Assembly: GCA_022791875.1 (NCBI GenBank)
Contig: JAAVZX010000002.1
Coordinates: 1 to 64,000 of the forward strand
Origin: Oscillibacter sp.
Lineage (GTDB): Bacteria; Bacillota; Clostridia; Oscillospirales; Oscillospiraceae
Length of the DNA stretch: 64,000 bases
Reading direction: 5' to 3'
Below are positions 27,730 through 38,139 of this stretch, in pieces (within the stretch, counting starts at the first letter, position 1; each line of letters opens with the position of its first letter). The notes under the pieces are model-generated. The model searched no databases. It was not told where the DNA came from and saw only the letters and a program-made list of their open reading frames with translations. Made by a program: the position numbers and the translations under genes.

Positions 27730-29217
27730 ATGAACTATTACAGCACACGAGACAGGAGCGTCCGCATGAGCGGCGCGGAGGCCGTGAAAATGGGCTTGTC
27801 CCGGGACGGCGGACTGCTGACACCGGAGTCCATACCCCAGATCGATGGGGCCTTTCTGACGGAGCTCACGCAGCTGAGCTACCAGCAGCGGGCGGCAAAG
27901 GTCATGGGCCTGTTCCTGACGGACTACAGCGGGGAAGAGCTGCTCACCTTCGCGGAGAACGCCTACGGCCCCGATAAGTTCGACCACCCCGCCGCCGCGC
28001 CCCTGCGGAAGGTGGACGGCACCACCCACTGCCTGGAGCTGTGGCACGGCCCCACCTCCGCCTTCAAGGATATGGCCCTGCAAATGCTGCCCCAGCTGCT
28101 CTCCGCCGCCCTGCGGAAGACCGGGGAGGACAAGACGGTCTGCATCCTGGTTGCCACCTCCGGCGACACCGGCAAGGCCGCTATGGAGGGCTTCGCGGAT
28201 GTGCCCCAGACGAAGATTATGGTCTTCTACCCCAAGGACGGTGTGTCCGCTGTGCAGGAGGCCCAGATGGTCACCCAGGAGGGGGACAACGTAGGCGTGT
28301 GCGCCGTGGCGGGCAACTTCGACGACGCCCAGGCGGGCGTGAAGCGCATCTTCTCCGACGAGGCCATGCGAAAGACCCTGGCGGACCGGGGCTATTTCCT
28401 CTCCTCCGCCAACTCCATCAACTGGGGCCGCATCCTGCCCCAGGTGGTCTACTACGTCTCCGCCTACTGCGACCTGCTCCGGGACGGCGAGATCCAGATG
28501 GGGGACAAGGTGAACGTGTGCGTCCCCACGGGCAACTTCGGGAACATCCTGGCGGCGTACTACGCCAAGCGCATGGGGGTTCCTCTGGGCCGTCTGATCT
28601 GCGCCTCCAACTGCAACGACGTGCTGACGGAGTTCCTCCGCACCGGCGTCTACAACCGCAACCGCCCCTTCCACACCACCATGAGCCCCTCCATGGACAT
28701 CCTGGTTTCCAGCAATCTGGAACGCCTGCTGTTTGACCTCTCCGGCGAGAACGACGAAGAGGTTCGGGGTTACATGGACGCCTTAGCGAAGGAGGGCCGC
28801 TACGAGGTTTCCGGCGCCATCAAAGCGAAGCTGAAAGACCTCTTCTGGGGCGGCTTCTGCGGCGAGGAAGACACCGCCGCCGCCATTGCCCGTTATTACA
28901 AGGATTACGGCTATCTCATCGACACCCACACGGCGGTTGCCGCCGACGTGCTGGCCCAGTACCGTAGGGAAACCGGGGACGAAACAGTGACGGTCTTTGC
29001 CTCCACCGCGTCCCCCTACAAGTTCTGCGACCACGTACTCGCCGCCATCGGCGAGACGCCTAAGGGCGAGGGTGTGGATCTGCTGGACCAGCTTCATGAG
29101 GTGAGCGGCACAGCCGTTCCCCGCCGTCTCGCGGCCCTCCGCGGGAAGGAGCGCCGCTTTGACCTGACGGCGGAGAAAGCGGAGATGGACGGCGTAGTGA
29201 CGGCGTTTCTGAAATAA
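27730..29217 (+). CDS. thrC: Threonine synthase
   Basis: MNYYSTRDRSVRMSGAEAVKMGLSRDGGLLTPESIP; HGPTSAFKDMALQ (PLP lysine). Confidence 0.96.
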   Translation: MNYYSTRDRSVRMSGAEAVKMGLSRDGGLLTPESIPQIDGAFLTELTQLSYQQRAAKVMGLFLTDYSGEELLTFAENAYGPDKFDHPAAAPLRKVDGTTHCLELWHGPTSAFKDMALQMLPQLLSAALRKTGEDKTVCILVATSGDTGKAAMEGFADVPQTKIMVFYPKDGVSAVQEAQMVTQEGDNVGVCAVAGNFDDAQAGVKRIFSDEAMRKTLADRGYFLSSANSINWGRILPQVVYYVSAYCDLLRDGEIQMGDKVNVCVPTGNFGNILAAYYAKRMGVPLGRLICASNCNDVLTEFLRTGVYNRNRPFHTTMSPSMDILVSSNLERLLFDLSGENDEEVRGYMDALAKEGRYEVSGAIKAKLKDLFWGGFCGEEDTAAAIARYYKDYGYLIDTHTAVAADVLAQYRRETGDETVTVFASTASPYKFCDHVLAAIGETPKGEGVDLLDQLHEVSGTAVPRRLAALRGKERRFDLTAEKAEMDGVVTAFLK

Positions 29218-29232
29218 GAGGTGAGCACAGTG

Positions 29233-29541
29233 CTGAAACGGAGAGACGCCCGGATGTGCCTGATATTTTTCTACAGCGGAATCGCCCTGCTCCTGACGGG
29301 CCAGGGCCTGAACCACATAGCAAAAGATGCAGGCGATTTCATCCGGGGCTTTTCAGAGGGCCTTACTATCGGCGCGGTTCTGCTTCTGGTAGCGGCGGGC
29401 CTGGTTCTGTCCTTCCGCCTGCGCTGCCCGAACTGCGGAAAGCGCTACGCCCGCCCCAGGTGGAACGTATTCCACACTGACTACTGCACGAACTGCAAGA
29501 AGCCCTTTGTCTACGACGACGAAACGGAGGACAATCCATGA
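29233..29541 (+). CDS. Two-TM zinc-ribbon small membrane protein (paralog a)
   Basis: Hydrophobic helices then RCPNCGKRYARPRWNVFHTDYCTNCKKPFVYDDE. Confidence 0.65.
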   Translation: MKRRDARMCLIFFYSGIALLLTGQGLNHIAKDAGDFIRGFSEGLTIGAVLLLVAAGLVLSFRLRCPNCGKRYARPRWNVFHTDYCTNCKKPFVYDDETEDNP

Positions 29542-29819
29542 AGGTACTAAAGCGCAAGTACGCGAGAATGATCATCGTCCTGGGCTTTGTAGTCCTTCTC
29601 TCCATCGGCACCGCCGCCGCATTCCGCCACAACCCGCCAGTCCTGAAAGGCTCCCTGATAGTCCTGGCCGTCTCCGTCCTCCTGATTTCCTTCATCCGCT
29701 GGCGCTACCTGCGCTGCCCCCACTGCGGCAAAAGCGCCGCCATCGTCTACTGGGCGCCGGGCTGGAGGCAGAGCTGCCCGCGGTGTAAGAAGGAGATCCT
29801 CTTCGACGACCAGGTGTGA
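29538..29819 (+). CDS. Two-TM zinc-ribbon small membrane protein (paralog b)
   Basis: Hydrophobic helices then RCPHCGKSAAIVYWAPGWRQSCPRCKKEILFDDQ; 4-bp overlap with the previous gene. Confidence 0.65.
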   Translation: MKVLKRKYARMIIVLGFVVLLSIGTAAAFRHNPPVLKGSLIVLAVSVLLISFIRWRYLRCPHCGKSAAIVYWAPGWRQSCPRCKKEILFDDQV

Positions 29820-29834
29820 TCGAAGGTGCCTGCC

Positions 29835-29905
29835 TACGGGGGCCTCCGGCGGGTCACTTTTTCTCGAGAGAAAAAGTAACCAAAAAGAGCTTTAAATCCG
29901 CTCTG
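29835..29905 (+). repeat. Family 2 repeat, partial copy (left arm)
   Basis: TACGGGGGCCTCCGGCGGGTCACTTTTTCTCGAGAGAAAAAGTAACCAAAAAGAGCTTTAAA; related to the 6753-7073 arms. Confidence 0.7.
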
Positions 29906-30138
29906 TGGCGTGGAGGTTGTTAAGGCGTCCCGCACGGTAACGAGGGTGCTTGCGGGCGGGACCTTCCATTGGCATGGAAGGCCCCGCGGGGGGTGTTCAT
30001 CCGTTACTCGCGACTGCCATGGCTGCCTGGGATGCACACCGTAGGGGACGCCGCCCTCGGCGTCCCGTCCCCCGCGACCACCATGCCACGTTAGAACACT
30101 TTGACAATGGGGCGGAAGCCCGCGAAAGGGGGGCACCT

Positions 30139-30819
30139 ATGGCGCTGTACGCAATCGGCGACCTGCATCTGTCACTCACGGCGGATAAATCAATGGAGGT
30201 CTTCGGCCCCGCCTGGAAGGACTACGTGGGCCGGATCGAGGAATCCCTGGGGGCCCTGGCGGCGGAGGACGTTCTGGTCCTCGCAGGTGATACCTCCTGG
30301 GGCATCGACCTGGCGGAGGCGGAGGCGGATTTCCGCTTCCTGGACCGCTTTCCCTGTAAGAAGTACCTCGTCAAGGGGAACCACGACTACTGGTGGACCA
30401 CCGCGGCAAAGCTGCACCGCTTCTTTGAGGAAAAGGAAATCCGCACCCTCGAGATGCTGCACAACGGCTGTTTCTTCTATGGAGATTACGCCGTCTGCGG
30501 GACGCGGGGCTGGTTCCTGGAGGAGGACGCCCACAACGTCAAGGTTCTGAACCGGGAGGTTGGGCGGCTGGAGGCGTCCCTGCGGGCGGCGGAGGGGCGT
30601 CCGGCCCTGTGCTTCCTGCACTACCCGCCCCTGTACCAGGGCTACGAGTGCCCGGAGATTTTGTCCGTGCTGGAAAAATACGAGGTTCCGGTGTGTTGCT
30701 ATGGGCATCTGCACGGTGCGGCCATCCGGCGGAGGCTGGAGGGAACGCGGGGAAAAACGGACTACAGTCTGATTTCAGCGGATTACCTAGAGTTTCAGCC
30801 GAAAAAAATCTGGGATTAG
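30139..30819 (+). CDS. Metallophosphoesterase
   Basis: MALYAIGDLHLS; VLAGDTSWGIDLAEAEADFRFLDRFPCKKYLVKGNHDYWW; CYGHLHG. Confidence 0.9.
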   Translation: MALYAIGDLHLSLTADKSMEVFGPAWKDYVGRIEESLGALAAEDVLVLAGDTSWGIDLAEAEADFRFLDRFPCKKYLVKGNHDYWWTTAAKLHRFFEEKEIRTLEMLHNGCFFYGDYAVCGTRGWFLEEDAHNVKVLNREVGRLEASLRAAEGRPALCFLHYPPLYQGYECPEILSVLEKYEVPVCCYGHLHGAAIRRRLEGTRGKTDYSLISADYLEFQPKKIWD

Positions 30820-30910
30820 GGTAAAAAATGCTGGCATTTTGGAAAGATTTCTGTTAAAATAAAAAATTGGCACCGGCTTGCAGCCGGTGATGAACGGAGG
30901 AGTTGACATC

Positions 30911-32413
30911 ATGAGTGTGAAAAGCTGCGAAAAGATCGAAAAAAGCCAGGTCGTCCTGACCATTCAGGTGGAGGCCGAGGCGTTCCGGGTTGCTCGTGAA
31001 AAGGCGTACCGGAAAATGCGGGGAAGAATCAACGTGCCCGGCTTCCGTCCAGGCAAGGCCCCCCAGAAAATGATTGAGAAGATGTACGGCCCGGAGGTGT
31101 TCTTCGACGAGGCCATCAATATCGCCTTCCCCGACGCCTACGAGGCCGCCGTGGAGGAACAGAACCTTCAGGTGGTGGGCTATCCCTCCGTGGAGCTGGA
31201 GGGCGCGTGCACCGTGGACGGCTTCACCTTCAAGGCCACCGCGCCAGTGTCCCCCGAGGTCACCCTGGGCCAGTACAAGGGTCTCTCCGCTCCCAAGGAG
31301 GAAGTGTACGTCACCGCTGAGGACGTGGAGGAGCGCCTGAAAGCCCTCCAGGACCGGAATACCCGCCTGGTTTCCGCGGACCGCGAGGCGAAAGAGGGCG
31401 ACACCGCCGTCATCGACTTCGAGGGCTTCCTGGACGGCGTGCCCTTCGACGGCGGCAAGGGCGAGAACCACAGCCTGGAGCTGGGCTCCCACAGCTTTGT
31501 ACCCGGCTTCGAGGAGCAGATCGTGGGCATGAAGGCCGGCGACGAGAAGGACATCGACATCACCTTCCCCGAGGACTACCACGCGGACCTGGCCGGCAAG
31601 GCCGTGGTCTTTAAGGTGAAGTGCCGGGAGGTCAAGGAGAAGGACGTGCCCGCCCTGGACGACGAGTTCGCCAAGGATGTCTCCGAAGAGATTGACACCC
31701 TGGAAGAGCTGAAAGCCGACCTGGAGAAGAAGATCCGGGAGGAGCGGGAGAAGGAGGCCAGGCGGGCCTTCGAGGACGCCCTCATGGAGCAGGTGGCCGC
31801 CGGCATCACCGCCGACGTGCCCGACACCATGGTGGAGCGTCAGGCCCAGCAGTTCGTGGAGAACTTCAAGAGCCAGATTGCCCAGCAGGGCATCCCCTAC
31901 GATCAATACATGCAGATCACCGGCATGAGCGAGGCGAAGCTGCTGGAGGACGCCAAGGAGCCCGCCCTGCGCCAGGTGCGCATGGATCTGGCCATGGCGG
32001 AGATCATGAAGGCCGAGGACATCAAGGCCAGCGATGAGGACGTGGAGGCCGAGTACAAGCGCATGGCGGACCAGTTCGGCATGGACATCGAGCTTGTGAA
32101 GAAGTATCTCCTGCCCGATACGATCCGGGGCCAGGTCCAGAGCCGCCGGGTGGTGGAGCTGGTGGCGGAGAGCGCCATTGCCACCAAGCCGGAGGAGAAG
32201 CCCGCCGAAGAGGCCGCCCCGGCTGAGGAGTCCGTGTCCGAAGAGGAAGCCGCGTCTGGGGAGGACAAGCCGAAGAAGACCCGTAAGACCGCCGCCAAGA
32301 AGACGGAGGACGGCGCGGAGAAGCCCAAGCGGACCCGCAGGAAGAAGACCGAGGACGAGGCGTCCGCCGCTGAGGAAGCCCCCGCCGCGGAGGATGAGAA
32401 GAAGGACGAATAA
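30911..32413 (+). CDS. tig: Trigger factor with a long charged C-terminal extension
   Basis: KAYRKMRGRINVPGFRPGKAPQKMIEKMYG; PPIase region; upstream of clpP-clpX-lon. Confidence 0.95.
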   Translation: MSVKSCEKIEKSQVVLTIQVEAEAFRVAREKAYRKMRGRINVPGFRPGKAPQKMIEKMYGPEVFFDEAINIAFPDAYEAAVEEQNLQVVGYPSVELEGACTVDGFTFKATAPVSPEVTLGQYKGLSAPKEEVYVTAEDVEERLKALQDRNTRLVSADREAKEGDTAVIDFEGFLDGVPFDGGKGENHSLELGSHSFVPGFEEQIVGMKAGDEKDIDITFPEDYHADLAGKAVVFKVKCREVKEKDVPALDDEFAKDVSEEIDTLEELKADLEKKIREEREKEARRAFEDALMEQVAAGITADVPDTMVERQAQQFVENFKSQIAQQGIPYDQYMQITGMSEAKLLEDAKEPALRQVRMDLAMAEIMKAEDIKASDEDVEAEYKRMADQFGMDIELVKKYLLPDTIRGQVQSRRVVELVAESAIATKPEEKPAEEAAPAEESVSEEEAASGEDKPKKTRKTAAKKTEDGAEKPKRTRRKKTEDEASAAEEAPAAEDEKKDE

Positions 32414-32570
32414 TCCCGAAACATTTTTTCGTATATTTTACAGAATCGACACATTTTTCCCGCCGCTGCGTGCTATGATGAAAGAGAATGGGAATCCGGG
32501 AGGCTTTGGAGCCCGTTTTCCCGTGAAAGGAATGGCGAAAAGCGCAGACAGCCGCAATTGACTGGAGGTT

Positions 32571-33191
32571 ATGAAATTGAGTTTAGTCCCATATGTAGTG
32601 GAGCAGACCAACCGGGGCGAGCGCTCCTATGATATCTTCTCCCGCCTGCTGAACGATCGGATCGTGTTTCTGGGAGAGGAGGTCAACGCCACCACGGCCA
32701 GCTTGATCGTGGCCCAGCTGCTTTACCTTGAGGCCCAGGACCCGGATAAGGAGATCCAGCTCTATATCAACAGTCCCGGCGGCTCCGTCACCGACGGCAT
32801 GGCCATCTACGACACCATGCAGTACGTGAAGTGCGACGTGTCCACCATCTGCGTGGGCATGGCGGCCAGCATGGGCGCGTTCCTGCTCTCCGCGGGCGCC
32901 AAGGGCAAGCGCATCGCCCTGCCCAACGCGGAGATCATGATCCACCAGCCCTCCGCCGGCACCCAGGGCCAGATCACCGATATGGCCATCCACCTCAAGC
33001 GTCTGGAAACCATCAAGAAGCGCATGAACCGCATCCTGGCGGAGAACACGGGCCGCTCCATCGAGGAAGTCACCGCCGCCTGCGAGCGGGACAACTTCAT
33101 GAGCGCCGAGGAAGCCCTGGAATTCGGACTCATCGACAAGATTCTCACCAACAAGGGGAAGGCCGAGGCTCCGAAGGAAGAGAAGGAGTAA
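32571..33191 (+). CDS. clpP: ATP-dependent Clp protease proteolytic subunit
   Basis: [56 protein letters not shown]. Confidence 0.97.
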   Translation: MKLSLVPYVVEQTNRGERSYDIFSRLLNDRIVFLGEEVNATTASLIVAQLLYLEAQDPDKEIQLYINSPGGSVTDGMAIYDTMQYVKCDVSTICVGMAASMGAFLLSAGAKGKRIALPNAEIMIHQPSAGTQGQITDMAIHLKRLETIKKRMNRILAENTGRSIEEVTAACERDNFMSAEEALEFGLIDKILTNKGKAEAPKEEKE

Positions 33192-33267
33192 GGGCGTCCT
33201 TATCTGTGAGACAGCGAGATAGAAAGGCGTCCGCGGGGCGGACGCGGGAAACTGAGGTAAGAAAAGC

Positions 33268-34587
33268 ATGAACGACGAAGGCAAGAAGCCCCTGCGGTGT
33301 TCCTTCTGCGGCAAGCACGAGCAGCAGGTTCACCGGATGATTCAGGGACCCGGCGTGCGCATCTGCGACGAGTGCGTCCAGCTTTGCATGAGCATTCTGA
33401 ACGACGGCTTTGAGCCGATTGACCCCGGCCCCCTGCTGGAGGATATGCCGGATCAGATCCCCACGCCCCGTGAGATCCGGGACGTGCTGGACCAGTATGT
33501 CATCGGACAGGAGGCGGCGAAGGTCTCCCTGGCCGTGGCGGTGTATAACCACTATAAGCGCATCTGCTTCGGCGGCGACGAGGACGTGGAGCTCCAGAAG
33601 AGCAACATCCTCATGCTGGGCCCCACCGGCTCCGGCAAGACCCTCATCGCTCAGACCCTGGCGCGGATTCTGAAAGTGCCCTTCGCCATTGCCGACGCCA
33701 CCACCCTCACCGAGGCGGGCTACGTGGGCGACGACGTGGAGAACATTCTCCTGCGCCTTCTCCAGGCGGCGGACTTCGACGTGGACCGGGCGGAGCGGGG
33801 CATCATCTACGTGGACGAGATCGACAAGATCGCCCGGAAGAGCGAGAACACCTCCATCACCCGGGATGTCTCCGGCGAGGGCGTCCAGCAGGCCCTGCTG
33901 AAAATTGTGGAGGGCACCATTGCCAACGTCCCCCCCCAGGGCGGGCGGAAGCACCCCCATCAGGAGTTTATTCAGATGAACACGAAGAATATCCTGTTCA
34001 TCTGCGGCGGCGCGTTTGACGGCCTGGAGAAGATCATCGAGCGCCGTCTGGACCAGAAGAGCATCGGCTTCGGAGCCAACGTCCAGGGCAAGAAGGACAA
34101 GGACCTGAGCCGCATCCTCCGGGAGGTCCAGCCCCACGACCTGCTGAAATTCGGCATCATTCCGGAGCTGGTGGGCCGCCTGCCCATCATCGCCCCCCTG
34201 AACGCCTTGAAGCGGGAAGACCTGGTGCGGATTTTGCAGGAGCCCAAGAACGCTTTGGTGAGGCAGTACAAGAAGCTGCTGGAGTACGACGGCGTGTCCC
34301 TGGAGTTCGAGCCGGAAGCCCTGGACGCCATCGCGGACCAGGCCATCGCCCGGAACATCGGGGCCCGGGGCCTGCGGGCCGTGATGGAGGGAATGCTGAC
34401 GGGGGTGATGTACGACATCCCCTCGGACCCCACCATCGTTAAGACCATCATCACGAAGGACTGCGTGGAGGGGAAGGGCCAGCCGGAGCTGGTTCGGGAC
34501 CCGGACAAGATCAGCTATCATCCCGTAAAAGTAAACACCGGCAAGGGCGGGAAAACCCGCAAATCCACACCGAAGTCGGCGTCGTAA
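33268..34587 (+). CDS. clpX: ATP-dependent Clp protease ATP-binding subunit ClpX
   Basis: N-terminal zinc finger [47 protein letters not shown]. Confidence 0.97.
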   Translation: MNDEGKKPLRCSFCGKHEQQVHRMIQGPGVRICDECVQLCMSILNDGFEPIDPGPLLEDMPDQIPTPREIRDVLDQYVIGQEAAKVSLAVAVYNHYKRICFGGDEDVELQKSNILMLGPTGSGKTLIAQTLARILKVPFAIADATTLTEAGYVGDDVENILLRLLQAADFDVDRAERGIIYVDEIDKIARKSENTSITRDVSGEGVQQALLKIVEGTIANVPPQGGRKHPHQEFIQMNTKNILFICGGAFDGLEKIIERRLDQKSIGFGANVQGKKDKDLSRILREVQPHDLLKFGIIPELVGRLPIIAPLNALKREDLVRILQEPKNALVRQYKKLLEYDGVSLEFEPEALDAIADQAIARNIGARGLRAVMEGMLTGVMYDIPSDPTIVKTIITKDCVEGKGQPELVRDPDKISYHPVKVNTGKGGKTRKSTPKSAS

Positions 34588-34592
34588 AAGAG

Positions 34593-34623
34593 AGAGGAAG
34601 GGACGCCGATCCCTTCCTCTTTC
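34593..34623 (+). terminator. Intrinsic terminator after clpX
   Basis: AGAGGAAGGGA-cgccga-TCCCTTCCTCT-TT. Confidence 0.75.
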
Positions 34624-34820
34624 CGTTTTCGCGATAAATAAGTTTACTATAGTGTTTTGCTAGGATATCGTATTCTGGTTAAAAATCCCGGTTAACAAAG
34701 AGAAAAACTGGGTATTATTTGAAAACCCGCTTCCAGCCCCATCCACCCGGCTTCTCCGCCCCCGGGCGGAGGGCCCCGCCGCTGTACGCATAAACGGATA
34801 CCTCGGAAAGGAAATGGCCT

Positions 34821-37241
34821 ATGGAAATGATTACTATGAACATCCCTGTGTTAGCTCTGCGTGGATTGACGGTGTTTCCCCACATGAGCCTGACCTTTGA
34901 TGTGGAGCGCCGGATTTCCATCGCGGCCCTGGAACGGGCCATGGAGGCAGACCAGGAGGTCTTCCTGGTCACCCAGAAGGAGATCAGCGTCGATGTGCCG
35001 GAGGAAAAGGACCTCTACGTCCTGGGAACCATCTCCCACATCCGGCAGGTCCTGCGCATTTCCGCCTCTTCCGTCCGCGTCATGGTGGAGGGGCGGCAGC
35101 GGGCCCGGCTGCGGCGGCTCTGGCAGTCCACCCCCTATCTCCAGGCCAACGTGGAGGAGGTGCCGGAGGAGCCGGTGTCCGACGCCTTCCGGCGCAGCCC
35201 CCGGACGGAGGCCCTGCTCCGGCAGACCTGGAACCTGTTCAGCGAGTACGCCGAGCTGGCGGGCAGCATCCCGGAGGAGATCATCGCCGCGGTCATGGAC
35301 TGTCGGGACGTGGGGTATCTGGCGGACTTCATCGCCCAGAACATCCCCCTGCGCCACACGGAGAAGCAGGAGATTCTCGAAGAGCTGGCCCCGTTCCCCC
35401 GGCTGAGGAAGCTGAACAGCTTCCTGGCCCGGGAGTGCAACGTGCTGGGCTTCGAGCACGAAATGGAGGATAAGATCCGGGATCAGCTGGTCCGGACCCA
35501 GCGGGACCAGATTCTGCGGACCCAGATCCGGGTTTTGCAGAACGAGCTGGGAGAGGTGGACGAGGACGACGACGCCGGGGACTACCGGGAGAAGATCCAG
35601 GAGCTGAAACTGGAGCCGGAGACGCGGAAGCACCTGCTGAAAGAGGCCGGCAAGCTGGCGCGGCAGCCCTACGGCAGCGCGGAGGCGTCGGTGATCCGGA
35701 ACTACCTGGACGTGTGCCTGGATATGCCCTGGAACCGGTATACGAAGGAGCGGGTCAGCGTGGACGCGGCCCGGAAGGTGCTGGAGCGGGACCACTTCGG
35801 CATGGCGAAGGTGAAGGAGCGAATTCTGGAGACGATTGCCGTGCGGCAGATGAACCCCAAGGGGAAGGGGCAGATTCTCTGCCTGGTGGGCCCGCCGGGT
35901 GTGGGCAAGACCTCGGTGGCCATCTCCGTGGCGAAGGCGCTGAACCGGAAGCTGGCGCGGCTGTCCCTGGGGGGCGTCCGGGACGAGGCGGACATCCGGG
36001 GCCATCGCAGGACCTATATCGGGTCCATGCCAGGGCGGGTGATCGACGCCATTATCCGGGGCGGGTCCATGAATCCGCTGCTGCTTCTGGATGAGATCGA
36101 CAAGCTGGGCAGCGACTACCGGGGCGACCCGGCCTCGGCGCTGCTGGAGGTCCTGGACAGCGAGCAGAACCACGCGTTCCGGGACCATTATATGGAAGTG
36201 CCGGTGGACCTGAGCCAGGTGATGTTCATCACCACGGCCAACACCACGGACACGATTCCCCGCCCCCTGCTGGACCGGATGGAGGTGATCCGGCTGTCCA
36301 GCTACACGGACGAGGAAAAGCTGCAGATTGCCCTGCGGCACCTGCTGCCCAAGCAGATGAAGGAGCACGGCCTCCGGAAGAGCGCCCTGCGGGTCAGCGA
36401 GGACGTGCTGCGGGCGGTGATCCGGGACTACACCCGGGAATCCGGTGTGCGGCTTCTGGAGCGGCGCCTGGCGGCGCTGTGCCGGAAGACGGACATGAAG
36501 CTGCTGACGGAGAAGGGCGCGAAGCGCCTGACGGTGCTGGAGGAAGACCTGCCCAAGCTCCTGGACTGCCAGCCCTATCCGCCCTCCGTCCATACGGATC
36601 GGGAGGAAGTGGGGGTCGTGAACGGCCTGGCCTGGACGGAGAGCGGCGGGGAAATCCTGGAGGTAGAGGTGAACGTCATGGACGGCGCGGGGAAGCTGGA
36701 GATCACCGGCAACCTGGGCGACGTGATGAAGGAGTCGGCCCAGGCGGCGCTGAGCTGTCTGCGGAGCCGCACGGTTCCTCTGGGCATCGACGGCGAGTTT
36801 TACAAGAACAAGGACATTCACGTCCATTTCCCCGAGGGCGCGGTGCCCAAGGACGGCCCGTCGGCCGGCATTGCCATTGCCACGGCGATGCTCTCCGCCC
36901 TGACGGAGCGGAAGGTGCGGGCAGGCATCGCCATGACGGGCGAGGTCACGCTCCGGGGCCGCGTGCTCCCCATCGGGGGCTTGAAGGAGAAGACCATGGC
37001 GGCGCGCCGGAACGGCATTGCCACGGTGCTGATTCCCAAAGACAACGTGCGGGACCTGGAGGAAATCGACCAAACGGTCCGCGCGGCCCTGAAATTCGTC
37101 CCCGTGGAAACGGTGGACCAGGTTTTCGCCGCCGCCCTGTGCGCCGATGCGGCCCGCGAGGAAACGCAGAAAGAACCCTCGTTATCAGCCTTCACCCCCA
37201 TTGCCGCACCCTCTGCGAAAGACGCGGCTTTGCCTCAGTGA
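34821..37241 (+). CDS. lon: ATP-dependent protease La (LonA)
   Basis: N-domain [58 protein letters not shown] catalytic Ser. Confidence 0.96.
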   Translation: MEMITMNIPVLALRGLTVFPHMSLTFDVERRISIAALERAMEADQEVFLVTQKEISVDVPEEKDLYVLGTISHIRQVLRISASSVRVMVEGRQRARLRRLWQSTPYLQANVEEVPEEPVSDAFRRSPRTEALLRQTWNLFSEYAELAGSIPEEIIAAVMDCRDVGYLADFIAQNIPLRHTEKQEILEELAPFPRLRKLNSFLARECNVLGFEHEMEDKIRDQLVRTQRDQILRTQIRVLQNELGEVDEDDDAGDYREKIQELKLEPETRKHLLKEAGKLARQPYGSAEASVIRNYLDVCLDMPWNRYTKERVSVDAARKVLERDHFGMAKVKERILETIAVRQMNPKGKGQILCLVGPPGVGKTSVAISVAKALNRKLARLSLGGVRDEADIRGHRRTYIGSMPGRVIDAIIRGGSMNPLLLLDEIDKLGSDYRGDPASALLEVLDSEQNHAFRDHYMEVPVDLSQVMFITTANTTDTIPRPLLDRMEVIRLSSYTDEEKLQIALRHLLPKQMKEHGLRKSALRVSEDVLRAVIRDYTRESGVRLLERRLAALCRKTDMKLLTEKGAKRLTVLEEDLPKLLDCQPYPPSVHTDREEVGVVNGLAWTESGGEILEVEVNVMDGAGKLEITGNLGDVMKESAQAALSCLRSRTVPLGIDGEFYKNKDIHVHFPEGAVPKDGPSAGIAIATAMLSALTERKVRAGIAMTGEVTLRGRVLPIGGLKEKTMAARRNGIATVLIPKDNVRDLEEIDQTVRAALKFVPVETVDQVFAAALCADAAREETQKEPSLSAFTPIAAPSAKDAALPQ

Positions 37242-37254
37242 GAGTGCCAGCCGG

Positions 37255-37369
37255 ACGGGGGACGAAGGACGGGGGGCTGCCAGCGGGGCTTCCCGCCTCC
37301 GGCGGCCAGGGGCTTTGCCCCTGGACCCCACCAGAGGGGCACGCGCCCCTCTGGACTCTGGCAGATCAG
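37255..37369 (+). repeat. Family 1 double-hairpin repeat, copy E
   Basis: GGGGGACGAAGGACGGGGGG...GCCTCCGGCGGCCAGGGGCTTTGCCCCTGGACCCCACCAGAGGGGCACGCGCCCCTCTGGACTCTGGCAGATCAG. Confidence 0.9.
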
Positions 37370-37487
37370 TCCTTGTTGTTTGAGTTGCCGTTTTTCGTGG
37401 CAGCTGCGTTGGCAAGGTTTAAGCTGTTGGCGGTTTGGGGAGGATGATGTCAGGATTTGAACACTGTAGAAAGAGAGAGGGAGAGGT

Positions 37488-38072
37488 ATGGCAATCAATT
37501 TTGGAAAGGCGGAGTTTGTGCGCTCCGCGGGGACGCAGGCGCAGTTTTTGTGGGACGGGTTGCCGCAGTTTGCCTTTGCGGGGCGGTCCAACGTGGGGAA
37601 ATCGTCGGTGATCAACCGCCTGCTGGGACGGAAGAATCTGGCCTACGTAGGCGCGTCGCCGGGGAAAACTACCCAGGTAAACTATTTCCTGGTGGACCGC
37701 AAGGCGTACCTGGTGGACCTGCCCGGATACGGCTACGCGAAGGTGTCCAAGGCGGAGAAGGAGCGCTGGGGGAAGCTGATGGAGAGCTACTTCCAGGAGG
37801 CGCAAATCACTGCGGGCGTGCTGATTGTGGACATCCGCCACAAGCCCACAGCGGACGACCTCACAATGCACCAGTGGTTCCGCGAGACAGGCTGTCCGGA
37901 GATCGTGGTGGCAAACAAACTGGATAAGCTGAAAAAAAGCCAGGTGGAACCCGCCCTGACCCTCATCCGTGAAACGCTGGAATTGGGCGGGTCAGACACC
38001 CTGATCCCGTTCTCCGCGGAAAAGGGCGCAGGCAAAGAAGAGCTGCTGAACCGCCTGAACGCATCCCTGTAG
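37488..38072 (+). CDS. engB: Ribosome biogenesis GTP-binding protein EngB/YsxC
   Basis: FAGRSNVGKSSVINRLLGRKNLAYVGASPGKTTQVNYFLV; DLPGYGYAKV. Confidence 0.95.
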   Translation: MAINFGKAEFVRSAGTQAQFLWDGLPQFAFAGRSNVGKSSVINRLLGRKNLAYVGASPGKTTQVNYFLVDRKAYLVDLPGYGYAKVSKAEKERWGKLMESYFQEAQITAGVLIVDIRHKPTADDLTMHQWFRETGCPEIVVANKLDKLKKSQVEPALTLIRETLELGGSDTLIPFSAEKGAGKEELLNRLNASL

Positions 38073-38139
38073 AGGCGCACCTATGTGTGCGCCCCTCCCG
38101 CACGGCTGCCAGGTAGAAAGAGAAAAGGAGGGCCAAGAT

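Noticed and set aside
34851-37073. 740-aa minus-strand ORF
   Set aside because: Antisense of lon; repetitive Leu/Pro/His/Gln composition.
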